Positions 9,079 through 19,907 are shown, counted from the first letter of the stretch. The stretch: 64,000 nucleotides of DNA from Variovorax paradoxus (GCF_902712855.1 NZ_LR743507.1:3954001-4018000), one strand, 5' to 3'. The notes: generated by a model from the sequence alone, not told the origin. Program-made: numbers and translations.

Positions 9079-11163
9079 TCAGTCCCTGAGCGCGTCCAGC
9101 GCGGCGTCGAAATCCGACTCGTTTTCCAGCCGCCGCATCGGCGGCAGCGCCGCCAGCAATCGGCGGCCGTAGCCCATGGCGACCAGGCGTGTATCGCAAA
9201 TTGCGAGTACGCCGCTGTCGGTTTCCCGGCGAATCAGGCGCCCTGCCCCCTGCTTGAGGGCGACTGCCGCTTCCGGCAGGGAGTAGTCCGCGAAGGAACT
9301 CCTCCCCTGGGCCTCCAGCCGCTGCGAGCGCGCCTCGACCAGCGGATCGTTCGGCGGCGGAAACGGCAGCTTGTCGATCACCACGAACTGCAGCGCATCG
9401 CCCGGCGCGTCGAAGCCCTCCCAGAACGAGGCCGACGCCACCAGCACGCACCCGGCACGCCCGGCCGTGGCGCCTTCCCGGAAGCGGTCCATGAGCACGC
9501 GCTTGGGCAGTTCGCCCTGCACCAGCACGTCGGGCCGGAACTGCGCATCGAGCAACTCGAACTGCTGCCTGATCGTGTCTCCGATGGTACGCAGCGCGCG
9601 CAACGTGGTGGTCAGCACCAGCGTGCGTCCGCCGAGCTCGGTGGCGCCACGCGCCGCCAGCTGCGCCACCCGCTGGCTGTGCGAAGGATCGTTGGGCTTC
9701 GGAAAGGCGCGCGGCACGTAGAGGGCGGCCTGCGCGGCGTAGTCGAACGGGCTCTTCACGCGCAGCACTTCCGCGTCATGCAAGCCGCACGGCTCGGTGA
9801 ACCACCGCAGCGTAGGCTCGTCGCCGAGCGTGGCCGAAGTGAAGACCCAGGCACGGCCCGCGCTTTCCGGCGGAGTCGCCTCCTGCGGCCGATGCCCCTG
9901 CCGCTCGCCAAAAGCGTCGAGATCGTCTTCGATCGCATCACCGTCATCCGCGCCGGCGTCGACGATCTTCAGCACGCGCTTGCGCATCGCATCCGCGATG
10001 TCCAACGGCGACTCGATCAGCCTCAGTTGCGAGCCTACGTCGACCCAGCGCACCGAGTCCACCTCGCAAGGCAGGGCGAAGCGCGCGGCGCGTTTCGCGA
10101 GTTGGCGTGCCCGCTCGTGCAGCCGAACGAAGTCGGGCGAGATCTCGCTGACGGTGGCGAGCCCCTCGGCCGCAGCCTCGAACGAATGCTGCAGGTCGTC
10201 CAGCGCACGTTGCCAGGCATCGGCATCGACCCCTTCAGGCGACGGGCCGAGCCAGCGCAGCTTGGCACCCGGCCATTGCTTGCCGACCACCAGACGCAAC
10301 TCACGCGCAGCGCGTTCAACGCCGCCCACCAGTTGCTGCCAGTCGACCAGCCCGCGCGCATGTTGCAGGCCCGCGCCGAGCATGTCGCGCGCGAAATCGA
10401 GCGCCTGGCCACTGCCGAGCTGTGCGCCGAGAAACTGCACACCGGTCTCGTTGAGCTGGTGCGCCTCGTCGAAGACGACCACGCTCACGGTCGGCAGCAG
10501 TTCTGCCATGCCGGTCTCGCGCACCGCGAGGTCGGCAAAGAAGAGGTGGTGGTTGATGACGACGATGTCGGCCGCCAGCGCCTCGCGCCGCGCCAGGTTG
10601 ACGTGGCAGGACTTGAACTGCGGGCACTGGGCCCCCAGGCAGTTGTCGCGCGTGGAGGTGATCAACGGGATCAGCGGCGAGCGTTCGTCGAGCCCGGGCA
10701 ACTCCGCCAGGTCACCGGTGCGCGTGGCCTTCGACCACTGCTCGATCTTGGCGAGCGTGCGCAGGCTGCCGCGCTCGGGCAGCGACGCATCGTGGCGCGC
10801 CATGTCGAGACGGTGCAGGCACAGGTAGCTGCCACGCCCCTTGAGCAGCGCGGTGCGCACCGGCAGCCCGAAAGCCTCGACCAGCCGCGGCAGATCGCGG
10901 CCGAACAGCTGGTCCTGCAGCGTCTTGGTGGCAGTGGACAGGAGCACCCGTTCGCCGCTCAGCAAGGCCGGCACGAGGTACGAGAAAGTCTTGCCGACGC
11001 CGGTTCCCGCCTCGACCACCAGCACGCCGCCCTGATCGATGGTGCGGGCCACGGCAATGGCCATTTCCGTCTGGCCCGACCGTTCGCGAAACTGCTCGGC
11101 AGCGCGCGAAAGCGCTCCGTCCTGCGCGAAGGCGTCGCGCACCTTGTCTTCGAGCGCGCCCAT
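9079..11163 (-). CDS. DinG/YoaA-family ATP-dependent DNA helicase
   Basis: This is an XPD-like superfamily 2 helicase of the DinG/YoaA group, 694 residues, cytoplasmic, with a likely DNA-repair role. Walker A is EAGTGVGKT (residues 51-59) and the DEAH box is FDEAHQL. Four cysteines that fit the Fe-S domain lie between them (YLC, DNC, AQC, KSC). The last helicase motif is GAGRLIRRETDSG. I do not assign dinG or yoaA because the two cannot be told apart here by eye. The ATG overlaps the stop of the small upstream gene as ATGA. Confidence 0.88.
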   Translation of the reverse strand: MGALEDKVRDAFAQDGALSRAAEQFRERSGQTEMAIAVARTIDQGGVLVVEAGTGVGKTFSYLVPALLSGERVLLSTATKTLQDQLFGRDLPRLVEAFGLPVRTALLKGRGSYLCLHRLDMARHDASLPERGSLRTLAKIEQWSKATRTGDLAELPGLDERSPLIPLITSTRDNCLGAQCPQFKSCHVNLARREALAADIVVINHHLFFADLAVRETGMAELLPTVSVVVFDEAHQLNETGVQFLGAQLGSGQALDFARDMLGAGLQHARGLVDWQQLVGGVERAARELRLVVGKQWPGAKLRWLGPSPEGVDADAWQRALDDLQHSFEAAAEGLATVSEISPDFVRLHERARQLAKRAARFALPCEVDSVRWVDVGSQLRLIESPLDIADAMRKRVLKIVDAGADDGDAIEDDLDAFGERQGHRPQEATPPESAGRAWVFTSATLGDEPTLRWFTEPCGLHDAEVLRVKSPFDYAAQAALYVPRAFPKPNDPSHSQRVAQLAARGATELGGRTLVLTTTLRALRTIGDTIRQQFELLDAQFRPDVLVQGELPKRVLMDRFREGATAGRAGCVLVASASFWEGFDAPGDALQFVVIDKLPFPPPNDPLVEARSQRLEAQGRSSFADYSLPEAAVALKQGAGRLIRRETDSGVLAICDTRLVAMGYGRRLLAALPPMRRLENESDFDAALDALRD

Positions 11164-11381
11164 CAGGCGGGTTCTTTCGGGTCGATGTCGTTCTCGAGCC
11201 GCGTGATCTGGTCGCGCAACGCGAGGCGGCGCTTTTTCAGGCGGCGCAGCAGCAGCTCGTCTTGCGGCGAGCCTTCGGCCAGCCGGTCGATGGTGGCGTC
11301 GAGGTCGGCGTGCTCGATGCGCAACTCGATCAGCTGGCGGGAGAGGGAATGAAGATTGGAGTCCAACGGTGGGGCGCGCAC
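11163..11381 (-). CDS. YdcH/DUF465-like small coiled-coil protein
   Basis: This is a short charged protein with the pattern of the YdcH (DUF465) family: LHSLSRQLIELRIEHADLDA followed by LLLRRLKKRRLALRDQITRL, ending EPA. Function of the family is unknown. The stop overlaps the helicase start as ATGA, so the two are likely co-translated. The start is uncertain: the GTG at 11381 gives 72 residues, the usual family length, but has no clear ribosome binding site. The only ATG in frame, at 11468, would nearly collide with the divergent phosphatase start and adds an unusual Cys/Trp-rich N terminus. Confidence 0.7.
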   Translation of the reverse strand: MRAPPLDSNLHSLSRQLIELRIEHADLDATIDRLAEGSPQDELLLRRLKKRRLALRDQITRLENDIDPKEPA

Positions 11382-11473
11382 GCTGTGTTTTCGCGTCGCA
11401 GGTTCATTCGATAATACGTCCTGAAACGAATCCCCGAGAAGACAGAAACACGCGCTCCAGGCGCACATGCCTC

Positions 11474-12259
11474 ATGACTCAAGGCTTTCGACTTGCCGCG
11501 GCCACCGGACTCCACAAGGGAGACCGGCCCTACCAACAGGACCAGGTGCTCATGATGAGCCACCCTCGCGTGCCTGGCTGCGTGCTCGGGCTCGTGGCCG
11601 ACGGCATGGGTGGCCGCAGCGGCGGGCGTAAGGCATCAGACCAAGTGCTGATGACCGCGCGCCAGCTGTTCACACGCTACCAGCCCGGCCGCGACGACCC
11701 CGAAGCCGTGCTGCGGCAGATCCTGGAAGACTCGCACACCGTCATCAAGCTCACTGCCGTCTCCAGCGAGCAGGAGCCGCACAGCACGCTGGCCGCCTTC
11801 ATCCTGACCCCGAAAGGCGAGTGCGCGTGGATTCACGCCGGCGATTCGCGCATCTACCACTTCCACGACGGCCAATTGGTCACGCGCACGCGCGACCACT
11901 CGTACGTGCAGGTGCTGATCGACCGTGGCGAGATCACCGAGGCCGAGGCCAACGTGCATCCCCAAGGCAATATCCTGCTGGGCTGCCTGGGCATGGCGAC
12001 CACACCGCCGCCGGTCGATCCGTACTACATCCCCAAACTGCAGGCCGGCGACCTGCTGATGGCGTGCAGCGACGGACTCTGGCACTACTTCAGCCCGGGC
12101 GAGATGGCGAGCGTGCTCTACTCCCAGCCGCCGCGCGACGCGGTCGAGATCCTGGTGGGCGAGGCGCGCCGTCGCGCCCGCGGCACCGGCGACAACATTT
12201 CGATCGCCGTCCTGAAGCTCGACGCGCTTCCGTCCCCAGCCAACCCAGCCAACGGCTGA
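11474..12259 (+). CDS. PP2C-family serine/threonine protein phosphatase
   Basis: This 261-residue single-domain phosphatase carries the PP2C metal-binding motifs: DGMGG near residue 48, GDSRIYHF, CSDGLW and GTGDNIS. It has no signal peptide or membrane segment, so it is probably cytoplasmic. No partner kinase, FHA protein or type VI secretion gene is next to it, so its substrate is unknown. The ATG at 11474 was chosen because the protein then starts just before the first PP2C strand; the frame is open 35 codons upstream, overlapping the ydcH-like region on the other strand. Confidence 0.88.
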   Translation: MTQGFRLAAATGLHKGDRPYQQDQVLMMSHPRVPGCVLGLVADGMGGRSGGRKASDQVLMTARQLFTRYQPGRDDPEAVLRQILEDSHTVIKLTAVSSEQEPHSTLAAFILTPKGECAWIHAGDSRIYHFHDGQLVTRTRDHSYVQVLIDRGEITEAEANVHPQGNILLGCLGMATTPPPVDPYYIPKLQAGDLLMACSDGLWHYFSPGEMASVLYSQPPRDAVEILVGEARRRARGTGDNISIAVLKLDALPSPANPANG

Positions 12260-12295
12260 AACAGCGAAAAGCGCCCACCGGGCTGGTGTTTCAGC
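12255..12295. terminator. inverted repeat across two convergent stop codons
   Basis: GCTGAAACA (12255-12263) pairs perfectly with TGTTTCAGC (12287-12295) and spans the end of the phosphatase gene and the end of the convergent coiled-coil gene. There is no T-tract, so termination is only suggested. Confidence 0.3.
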
Positions 12296-12959
12296 GGGCA
12301 GGTGCCGACGCTGCCGGCGCGGGCGGCGGCAGCGGCGCACCGCGTGGCTTGTCCCGGTTCGCATTCTGGCGTTCGCGATTGGCCCTGTGCTCATCGGCGC
12401 GACGCTGCCTTTCCTGGAAGCGGTTGACGGCGGCGGGCGCGTCGGCCTGGCGCTGGGCGGCCTTGGCTTGCTCGTTCGCGTGGGCCTGCTGCTTCGACTG
12501 GAACTGGCGCTCGCGTTCGGCGGCCTCGTTCGCGGTGGCAGCCCGGCTGGCGGCGTGGTCGGCGGCGCGCTGCTCGCGATCCTTCTGGTTCTGCACCGAC
12601 TGCTGCTGCTTCTCCGGAGCGTCCACGGATCGCTGCGTGGCCGCCTTCTGGTCGAGCTTCTGCAGTTCGGCCGCGCCGCTGCGCTGCCGCTGGATGTCGT
12701 TGATCGCGGTTTCCTGCCGCTTGATGTTGTCGGTATCCTTGCGTCGGCGGCTGCGGCTCTCGCGCAGGCAGTCTTCCACCGCGAACTTCTTGTAGCAGGC
12801 CGCGCGCTCGTCCACGAATCGCTTCTCGACGACCTCGCGCTCGGCGGACAGCCTGCGCTTTTCCGCGTCGAGGTCGGCATTGCCCGCAGCGGCGTTCGAC
12901 TGCGCCCACAGCGGAAGGCTGGCCAACGTCATGAGCAGGGCAAGGGCGATTTTTTTCAT
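12291..12959 (-). CDS. secreted Gln/Ala/Arg-rich coiled-coil protein of unknown function
   Basis: I do not recognise a characterised family. The 222-residue product has a clean signal peptide (MKKIALALLMTLASLPLWAQ). A charged helical region follows with two close cysteines (AACYKKFAVEDC) and a basic RESRSRRRKDTD block. A long Gln/Ala/Arg/Glu-rich stretch predicted by eye to be coiled coil comes next, then a Pro/Ala tail. It is therefore likely periplasmic. The ATG overlaps the zapE stop as ATGA. Position after odhA-odhB-odhL-zapE suggests it is simply the last gene of that run. Confidence 0.75.
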   Translation of the reverse strand: MKKIALALLMTLASLPLWAQSNAAAGNADLDAEKRRLSAEREVVEKRFVDERAACYKKFAVEDCLRESRSRRRKDTDNIKRQETAINDIQRQRSGAAELQKLDQKAATQRSVDAPEKQQQSVQNQKDREQRAADHAASRAATANEAAERERQFQSKQQAHANEQAKAAQRQADAPAAVNRFQERQRRADEHRANRERQNANRDKPRGAPLPPPAPAASAPAR

Positions 12960-14056
12960 GTGAGTCGGGTATCGACGATGCGGCGTTCCAGGGCAAGGAA
13001 TTCGCTCGACTGCATTTCGGTGAGCCGGGAAACCGTGCGCGGAAACTCGTGCGACAGCGGCCCCTCGGTGTACAACGCCTCGGGCGGAACCTCGGCCGAC
13101 ATGATGAGCTTGCAGCGCCGGTCGTACAAGACATCCACCAGCCATGTGAAACGGCGTGCTTCCGAAGCCATGCGCACCGGCATGTGCGGCACGTCGGACA
13201 GCAGCACCGTATGGAACTGGCTGGCGATCTCGAGGTAGTCGTTCTGCGAACGCGGGCCGCCGCACAGTGTCTTGAAATCGAACCAGACCACGCCGCCGGC
13301 CTTGCGGCGCGCGCGGATCTCGCGCTGCTCGATGTGCAGGACGGGGTTTTCGTCGGCCGTTTCAGCCAGCTTGTCGAAGGCCTTGCGCATTTCCTTCTCG
13401 GCCGAAGCGTCGTTCGGCGTGAGGTACATGCGCAGTTGCTCGAGCGTGCGGCGCCGGTAGTCGGTGCCGTTGTCCACGCTCAGTACTTCGAGCTTCTCGT
13501 TCAGAAGCGCGATGGCGGGCAGGATGCGGTCGCGGTGCAGCCCGCCCGGATACAGATCGTCGGGCTTGAAGTTCGAGGTGGTGACGAAACCCACGCCGTT
13601 CTCGAACAGCGACACCAGCAACCGATGAAGAATCATCGCGTCGGTGATGTCGGCCACATGGAACTCGTCGAAGCAGATCAGCTTGTAGCGCTTGGAAATG
13701 CGCAGGCCGAGTTCGTCGAGCGGATTGACCGTGCCCTGCAGTTCGCGAAGTTCACGGTGTACTTCGCGCATGAACTCGTGGAAGTGCAGGCGCGTCTTGC
13801 GCCGCAGCGGCACGGCGTTGAAGAACAGGTCCATCAGGAAGCTCTTGCCCCGCCCGACGCCACCGTACATGTAGACGCCGCGGGGAAGCTCCGGACGGTT
13901 GATGAACTTCTTCAGCGCGTTCGAGCGCTGGGACTTGTAGTCGGCCCACTCCCGCGCGCAGCGGTCCAGTGCCTCCACGGCACGCATCTGCGCGGGATCG
14001 CTGCGGAACCCGCGCGCAGCGAGTTCCGCCTCATAGGCCTGTTTGACGCCGGTCAA
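12956..14056 (-). CDS. zapE: cell division ATPase ZapE (AFG1 family)
   Basis: ZapE is an AFG1-type ATPase reported to act on the Z ring in E. coli; mitochondrial relatives assist turnover of respiratory complexes. The 366-residue protein has Walker A GGVGRGKSFLMD and Walker B LICFDEFHVAD, and the family block TSNFKPDDLYPGGLHRDRI. Length is normal. It starts 13 bases after odhL ends, an order that is common in Burkholderiales, and overlaps the following coiled-coil gene by 4 bases. Confidence 0.92.
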   Translation of the reverse strand: MTGVKQAYEAELAARGFRSDPAQMRAVEALDRCAREWADYKSQRSNALKKFINRPELPRGVYMYGGVGRGKSFLMDLFFNAVPLRRKTRLHFHEFMREVHRELRELQGTVNPLDELGLRISKRYKLICFDEFHVADITDAMILHRLLVSLFENGVGFVTTSNFKPDDLYPGGLHRDRILPAIALLNEKLEVLSVDNGTDYRRRTLEQLRMYLTPNDASAEKEMRKAFDKLAETADENPVLHIEQREIRARRKAGGVVWFDFKTLCGGPRSQNDYLEIASQFHTVLLSDVPHMPVRMASEARRFTWLVDVLYDRRCKLIMSAEVPPEALYTEGPLSHEFPRTVSRLTEMQSSEFLALERRIVDTRLT

Positions 14057-14069
14057 GAGATCGAGAGGA

Positions 14070-15497
<1,428 letters not shown>

Positions 15498-15529
15498 GAG
15501 GTTTCCGTTTCAGTTGGCGCGCGCGCCAC

Positions 15530-15640
15530 TGGATGGGCGTCCTTCGCGGACACCGCGGAACCGGCTTTGCCGGGCCGCAGGTGTCGCCCCCTCGAAGGGG
15601 GTTGGCGAAGCGACACGAAGTGCGCGCAGCCTGGGGGTGG
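15530..15640 (-). repeat. intergenic GC-rich repeat, copy A
   Basis: The odhB-odhL gap holds nested inverted repeats: CCCCCT/AGGGGG arms around 15590, a CCGGCTTTGCCGG hairpin, and a CACTTCGTGTCGCTTCG segment. Read on the minus strand it shares the segment CCGGCAAAGCCGGTTCCGCG with copy B at 38755 (two differences). No ORF function is apparent. It could be a REP-like element that forms stable RNA hairpins between odhB and odhL. Confidence 0.7.
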
Positions 15641-15652
15641 ATCAGATGCCGG

Positions 15653-16924
15653 TCAGATGTCGAACAGCAGGCGCGACGGGTCTTCCAGCGCTTCCTTCAT
15701 GGCGACCAGGCCCAGCACGGCTTCGCGGCCGTCGATGATGCGGTGGTCGTAGCTCATGGCCAGGTAGTTCATCGGACGGATCACGATCTGGCCGTTTTCC
15801 ACCACGGCGCGGTCCTTGGTGGCGTGCACGCCCAGGATGGCCGACTGGGGCGGGTTGATGATCGGGGTCGAGAGCATCGAGCCGAAGGTGCCGCCGTTGG
15901 AGATGGAGAACGTGCCGCCGGTCATTTCCTCGATGCCCAGCTTGCCGTCCTGTGCCTTCTTGCCGAACTCGGCAATCTTCTTCTCGATGTCGGCGAAGCT
16001 CATCTGGTCGGCATTGCGCAGGATGGGCACTACCAGGCCGCGCGGCGAACCGACGGCGATACCGATGTCGAAGTAGCCGTGGTACAGGATGTCGTTGCCG
16101 TCGACCGAGGCGTTGATCACCGGGTACTTCTTCAGTGCGTGCACGGCGGCCTTCACGAAGAAGGACATGAAGCCGAGCTTGACGCCGTGTTCCTTGGTGA
16201 AGCTGTCCTGGAAGCGCTTGCGCAGTTCCATGACGGGCGCCATGTTCACTTCGTTGAAGGTCGTGAGGATGGCGTTGGTCGACTGCGACTGGATCAGGCG
16301 CTCGGCGATGCGGGCGCGCAGGCGGCTCATCGGCACGCGCTGTTCCGGACGCTCGCCCAGGTCGGGCGCGCCGGCCGGTGCGCTCACTTGCGGCAGCGCG
16401 GGCTTGGCAGCCGGCGTGGCAACGGTGGCAGCCGCAGCGGGCTTCGCGCCCGAAGCGACCGCGCCGAGCACGTCGCCCTTGGTGACACGGCCGTCCTTGC
16501 CGGTGCCGGCCACGTCGCCGGTCTTCAGGTTGTTGTCGGCCAGCAGCTTGGCGGCAGCGGGCATGGCCACGTCGGCCTTCGAGCCGCCGGCGGCGGCCGC
16601 AGCCGCAGCCGCCGGAGCAGGTGCTGCTGCGGGAGCCGCTGCAGCGGCGGGCGCCGCGGCGGGAGCAGCCGCGCCTGCCTTGCCTTCGGTGTCGATCTTG
16701 GCGATCAGCTGGTCGGCAACCACCGTGGCGCCGTCGGGCTGCACGATTTCGGCGAGCACGCCGGCCGAGGGAGCGGGCACTTCGAGCACGACCTTGTCGG
16801 TCTCGATCTCGATCAGGATTTCATCGACGGCGACGGCTTCGCCGGCCTTCTTCTTCCAGGTGAGCATGGTGGCTTCGGCCACCGATTCGGAAAGCTGGGG
16901 GACTTTGACTTCTACGATAGACAT
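15653..16924 (-). CDS. odhB: dihydrolipoyl succinyltransferase, E2 of 2-oxoglutarate dehydrogenase
   Basis: E2 transfers the succinyl group to CoA and forms the core of the complex. The 423-residue protein has one lipoyl domain (lipoyl-lysine motif IETDKVVLEVPAP), a long Ala/Pro linker, and a peripheral subunit-binding domain (AAKLLADNNLKTGDVAGTGK). The catalytic acyltransferase domain ends with SYDHRIIDGREAV, which contains the active-site His and Asp. It starts 54 bases after odhA ends. Confidence 0.96.
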   Translation of the reverse strand: MSIVEVKVPQLSESVAEATMLTWKKKAGEAVAVDEILIEIETDKVVLEVPAPSAGVLAEIVQPDGATVVADQLIAKIDTEGKAGAAAPAAAPAAAAAPAAAPAPAAAAAAAAGGSKADVAMPAAAKLLADNNLKTGDVAGTGKDGRVTKGDVLGAVASGAKPAAAATVATPAAKPALPQVSAPAGAPDLGERPEQRVPMSRLRARIAERLIQSQSTNAILTTFNEVNMAPVMELRKRFQDSFTKEHGVKLGFMSFFVKAAVHALKKYPVINASVDGNDILYHGYFDIGIAVGSPRGLVVPILRNADQMSFADIEKKIAEFGKKAQDGKLGIEEMTGGTFSISNGGTFGSMLSTPIINPPQSAILGVHATKDRAVVENGQIVIRPMNYLAMSYDHRIIDGREAVLGLVAMKEALEDPSRLLFDI

Positions 16925-16978
16925 TTGGAGTGAGCTCCGTTTTGTTCTTGAGGGTGTTCGTGTGAAAGGGAACGGGTT

Positions 16979-19855
16979 TTACTTGGTCAGCACGAAGCCC
17001 TTGAGCTTGCCGAACGCGCCATCCACGAGCGCCTTCTGCTGTTCCTGGTGCAGGTGCGAGTAGCCCACTGCCGGCGATGCCGAGGCGGCACGGCCGGAAT
17101 AGCCGAGCTTCTGGCCTTCCTGCATGTTTTCGTGGATGTAGTGCTGCACGAAGAACCAGGCGCCCTGGTTCTGCGGCTCGTCCTGGCACCACACCACGTC
17201 GACGAGGTTGGGGTACTTCTTGATCTCGGCGGCGAAGGCCTTGTGCGGGAACGGATACAGCTGCTCGACGCGGATGATCGCCACATCTTCGTCGCCGCGT
17301 TCCTCGCGCTTCTTGGCCAGGTCGTAGTAGACCTTGCCCGAGCAAGCGATCAGGCGCTTGACCTTCTCGGCCTTGAGGGCCTTGCTTTCCGGGATCACGG
17401 TCTGGAAGCTGCCCTTGGTGAACTCGGCCAGCGGCGACGTGGCGTCCTTGTTGCGCAGCAGCGACTTGGGCGTCAGGATGATCAGCGGCTTGCGCAGGTT
17501 GCGCACCATCTGGCGGCGCAGCACGTGGAAGATCTGGCTGGCCGTGGTCGGCTGGACCACCTGCATGTTGGTGTCGGCGCTCAGCTGCATGAAGCGTTCC
17601 AGGCGTGCCGAGCTGTGCTCGGGGCCCTGGCCTTCGTAGCCGTGCGGCAGCATCATGGTCAGGCCGTTGACCCGGCCCCACTTCACTTCGCCCGAGGCGA
17701 TGAACTGGTCGATCACCACCTGTGCGCCGTTCACGAAGTCGCCGAACTGGGCTTCCCAGATCACGAGCGTGTTCGGGTCGTTCGAGGCGTAGCCGTATTC
17801 GAACGCGAGCACGGCTTCTTCGGACAGGATCGAGTCGATCACGACGAACGGCGCCTGGTTGTCGGCCACGTTCTGCAGCGGCGTATAGGTGCCGGTGTCG
17901 AACTTCTCGCGGTTCTGGTCGTGCAGCACGGCGTGGCGGTGCGTGAACGTGCCGCGACCCGAGTCTTCGCCCGACAGGCGGACCGGATAGCCGCTGGCCA
18001 CCAGCGACGCGAATGCCATGTGCTCGCCCATGCCCCAGTCGATGTTGACGTCGCCACGGCCCATGGCCGCGCGGTCGTCCAGCACCTTCTTCACGAGCGG
18101 GTGCACCGTGAAGCCTTCGGGCACGGTGGTGATCTTCTCGGCCAGGCGCTTCCACTCGGTGGACGGGATGGCGGTGTCGCCCGCGTCGGTCCACTTCTTG
18201 TTGAGGTACGGGCTCCAGTCGACGGCGTACTTGCTCTTGAAATTCGTGAGGACCGGGTCGACCGTGTTCTTGCCTTCGTCGAAGGCGGCGCGCTGCGCCT
18301 TGACCATGTCGTCGCCGAGCGTCTCGCCCAGGCCTTGGGCGGCCAGCTTGTCGGCGTACAGCTTGCGCGTGCCGGGGTGGGCCGCGATCTTCTTGTACAT
18401 CAGGGGCTGGGTCAGCGAGGGGGTGTCCTGCTCGTTGTGGCCCAGCTTGCGGAAGCAGATGATGTCCACGACCACGTCCTTCTGGAATTCCATGCGGAAC
18501 TCGAGCGCGATCTGGGTGGCCAGCACCACGGCTTCGGGATCGTCGCCGTTGACGTGCAGCACCGGCGCTTCGATCATCTTGACGATGTCCGAGCAGTACA
18601 GCGTCGAGCGGCTGTCGCGCGGGTCGCTGGTGGTGAAGCCGATCTGGTTGTTGATGACGATGTGCACCGTGCCGCCGGTGGAGTAGCCACGGGTCTCGGC
18701 CAGCGCCAGCGTTTCCATCACGACGCCCTGGCCTGCGAAGGCGGCGTCGCCGTGCACGATCACGGGCAGCACCTGCTTGCCCAGCGGATCGCCGCGGCGG
18801 TCCATGCGCGCACGCACCGAGCCCTCGACCACGGGGTTGACGATCTCGAGGTGCGAAGGGTTGAACGCGAGACTCAGGTGAACCGGGCCGCCGGGGGTGG
18901 TCACGTCCGAGCTGAAGCCCTGGTGGTACTTCACGTCGCCGCTGGGGAGGTCTTCGGGGGCGGTGTGGTCGAACTCGGCGAACAGGTCGGCCGGCATCTT
19001 GCCCAGCGAGTTCACGAGCACATTCAGGCGGCCGCGGTGGGCCATGCCGATCACGATTTCCTGCACGCCCTTGGCGCCGGCCTGGTTGATCAGCTCGTCC
19101 ATCGAGACGATGAAGCTCTCGCCGCCTTCGAGCGAGAAGCGCTTCTGGCCGACGTACTTGGTGTGCAGGAAGCGCTCGAGACCTTCGGCGGCCGTCAGGC
19201 GGCTGAGCACGTGCTTCTTCTGCTCGGCGCTCAGCTTGGGGTTGGTGCGGGCGCTTTCGAGCCGCTGCTGCCACCAGCGCTTGTGGTTCTGGTCGGTGGT
19301 GTACATGTACTCGGCACCGATCGTGCCGCAGTACGTTTCGCGCAACGCGTTGAGCAGGTCGCGCAGGGACATCGTGTCCTTGCCGAAGAACGTGTTGCTG
19401 GTGTTGAACACCGTCTCGAGGTCGGCGTCGGAGAAGCCGTAGAACGAGGGTTCGAGCTCGGGAATGGCGGGACGCTCGGCGCGCTTGAGCGGGTCGAGGT
19501 CGGCCCAGCGGGCGCCGACGTTGCGGTACGCGGCAATCAGCTGCTGGACTGCCGTGCGCTTGCGGCCGAGTTCGGAGTCGGCGCCGCTGGCCACCACGAC
19601 CTTGGTCGTGCCCTGCTTTGCGCGTTCGGCGAAAGCGTTGATGACGGGCTGGTGGGGAACGTCGCGGGTGCTGGAGCCGTCAGCGGCGGGGACATTCTGG
19701 AGCGCATCGAAATACGAGCGCCAGTTGTCGGGCACGCTGCCGGGGTTTGCGAGGTAGTTCTCGTACATCTCTTCGACATAGGGCGCGTTGCCGCCGAAGA
19801 GGTAGGTGTTGCCTTGATAGGCTGTATACGCCGTGGGCGTCGATGAATCGCTCAT
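16979..19855 (-). CDS. odhA: 2-oxoglutarate dehydrogenase E1 component
   Basis: E1 is the thiamine-diphosphate enzyme that decarboxylates 2-oxoglutarate in the TCA cycle. The 958-residue protein has the N-terminal E2-binding segment (YLFGGNAPYVEEMYENYLAN), the family signature GMAHRGRLNVL, the ThDP motif GDAAFAGQGVV, and RKLGHNEQDTPSLTQPLMYK. It heads the odhA-odhB-odhL-zapE run. Its 180-base upstream region holds hairpins just before the start codon (see 19871-19907). Confidence 0.97.
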   Translation of the reverse strand: MSDSSTPTAYTAYQGNTYLFGGNAPYVEEMYENYLANPGSVPDNWRSYFDALQNVPAADGSSTRDVPHQPVINAFAERAKQGTTKVVVASGADSELGRKRTAVQQLIAAYRNVGARWADLDPLKRAERPAIPELEPSFYGFSDADLETVFNTSNTFFGKDTMSLRDLLNALRETYCGTIGAEYMYTTDQNHKRWWQQRLESARTNPKLSAEQKKHVLSRLTAAEGLERFLHTKYVGQKRFSLEGGESFIVSMDELINQAGAKGVQEIVIGMAHRGRLNVLVNSLGKMPADLFAEFDHTAPEDLPSGDVKYHQGFSSDVTTPGGPVHLSLAFNPSHLEIVNPVVEGSVRARMDRRGDPLGKQVLPVIVHGDAAFAGQGVVMETLALAETRGYSTGGTVHIVINNQIGFTTSDPRDSRSTLYCSDIVKMIEAPVLHVNGDDPEAVVLATQIALEFRMEFQKDVVVDIICFRKLGHNEQDTPSLTQPLMYKKIAAHPGTRKLYADKLAAQGLGETLGDDMVKAQRAAFDEGKNTVDPVLTNFKSKYAVDWSPYLNKKWTDAGDTAIPSTEWKRLAEKITTVPEGFTVHPLVKKVLDDRAAMGRGDVNIDWGMGEHMAFASLVASGYPVRLSGEDSGRGTFTHRHAVLHDQNREKFDTGTYTPLQNVADNQAPFVVIDSILSEEAVLAFEYGYASNDPNTLVIWEAQFGDFVNGAQVVIDQFIASGEVKWGRVNGLTMMLPHGYEGQGPEHSSARLERFMQLSADTNMQVVQPTTASQIFHVLRRQMVRNLRKPLIILTPKSLLRNKDATSPLAEFTKGSFQTVIPESKALKAEKVKRLIACSGKVYYDLAKKREERGDEDVAIIRVEQLYPFPHKAFAAEIKKYPNLVDVVWCQDEPQNQGAWFFVQHYIHENMQEGQKLGYSGRAASASPAVGYSHLHQEQQKALVDGAFGKLKGFVLTK

Positions 19856-19863
19856 GATCCGCT

Positions 19864-19907
19864 GACCTTCGCTTCCCTTGAGGAAGCACTAGCTGGTTTA
19901 AGAAACC
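19864..19907 (-). ncRNA. candidate structured leader of odhA (sucA RNA-like)
   Basis: The odhA leader on the minus strand can form GGTTT-loop-AAACC (19895-19907) and GCTTCC-loop-GGAAGC (19871-19887). A GAAGG ribosome binding site follows immediately (19865-19870) before the ATG at 19855. A conserved cis-regulatory sucA RNA motif is known from Burkholderiales in exactly this position. The match is by position and hairpin layout only; I could not align it to the consensus. Confidence 0.4.

Noticed and set aside
11636..12880. 414-codon frame antisense to the PP2C phosphatase and overlapping the coiled-coil gene
   Set aside because: Arg/Ser/Thr/Pro-rich shadow text; the PP2C motifs are on the other strand.
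16821..19274. 817-codon frame on the same strand as odhA in another phase
   Set aside because: Arg/Gly/Ala-rich shadow of odhA codons; no domain, and it would overlap odhA and odhB entirely.
17048..19846. 932-codon open frame antisense to odhA
   Set aside because: It lies wholly opposite a clear odhA, has low-complexity His/Val/Gly/Leu-rich composition typical of antisense frames in GC-rich DNA, and no recognisable domain.
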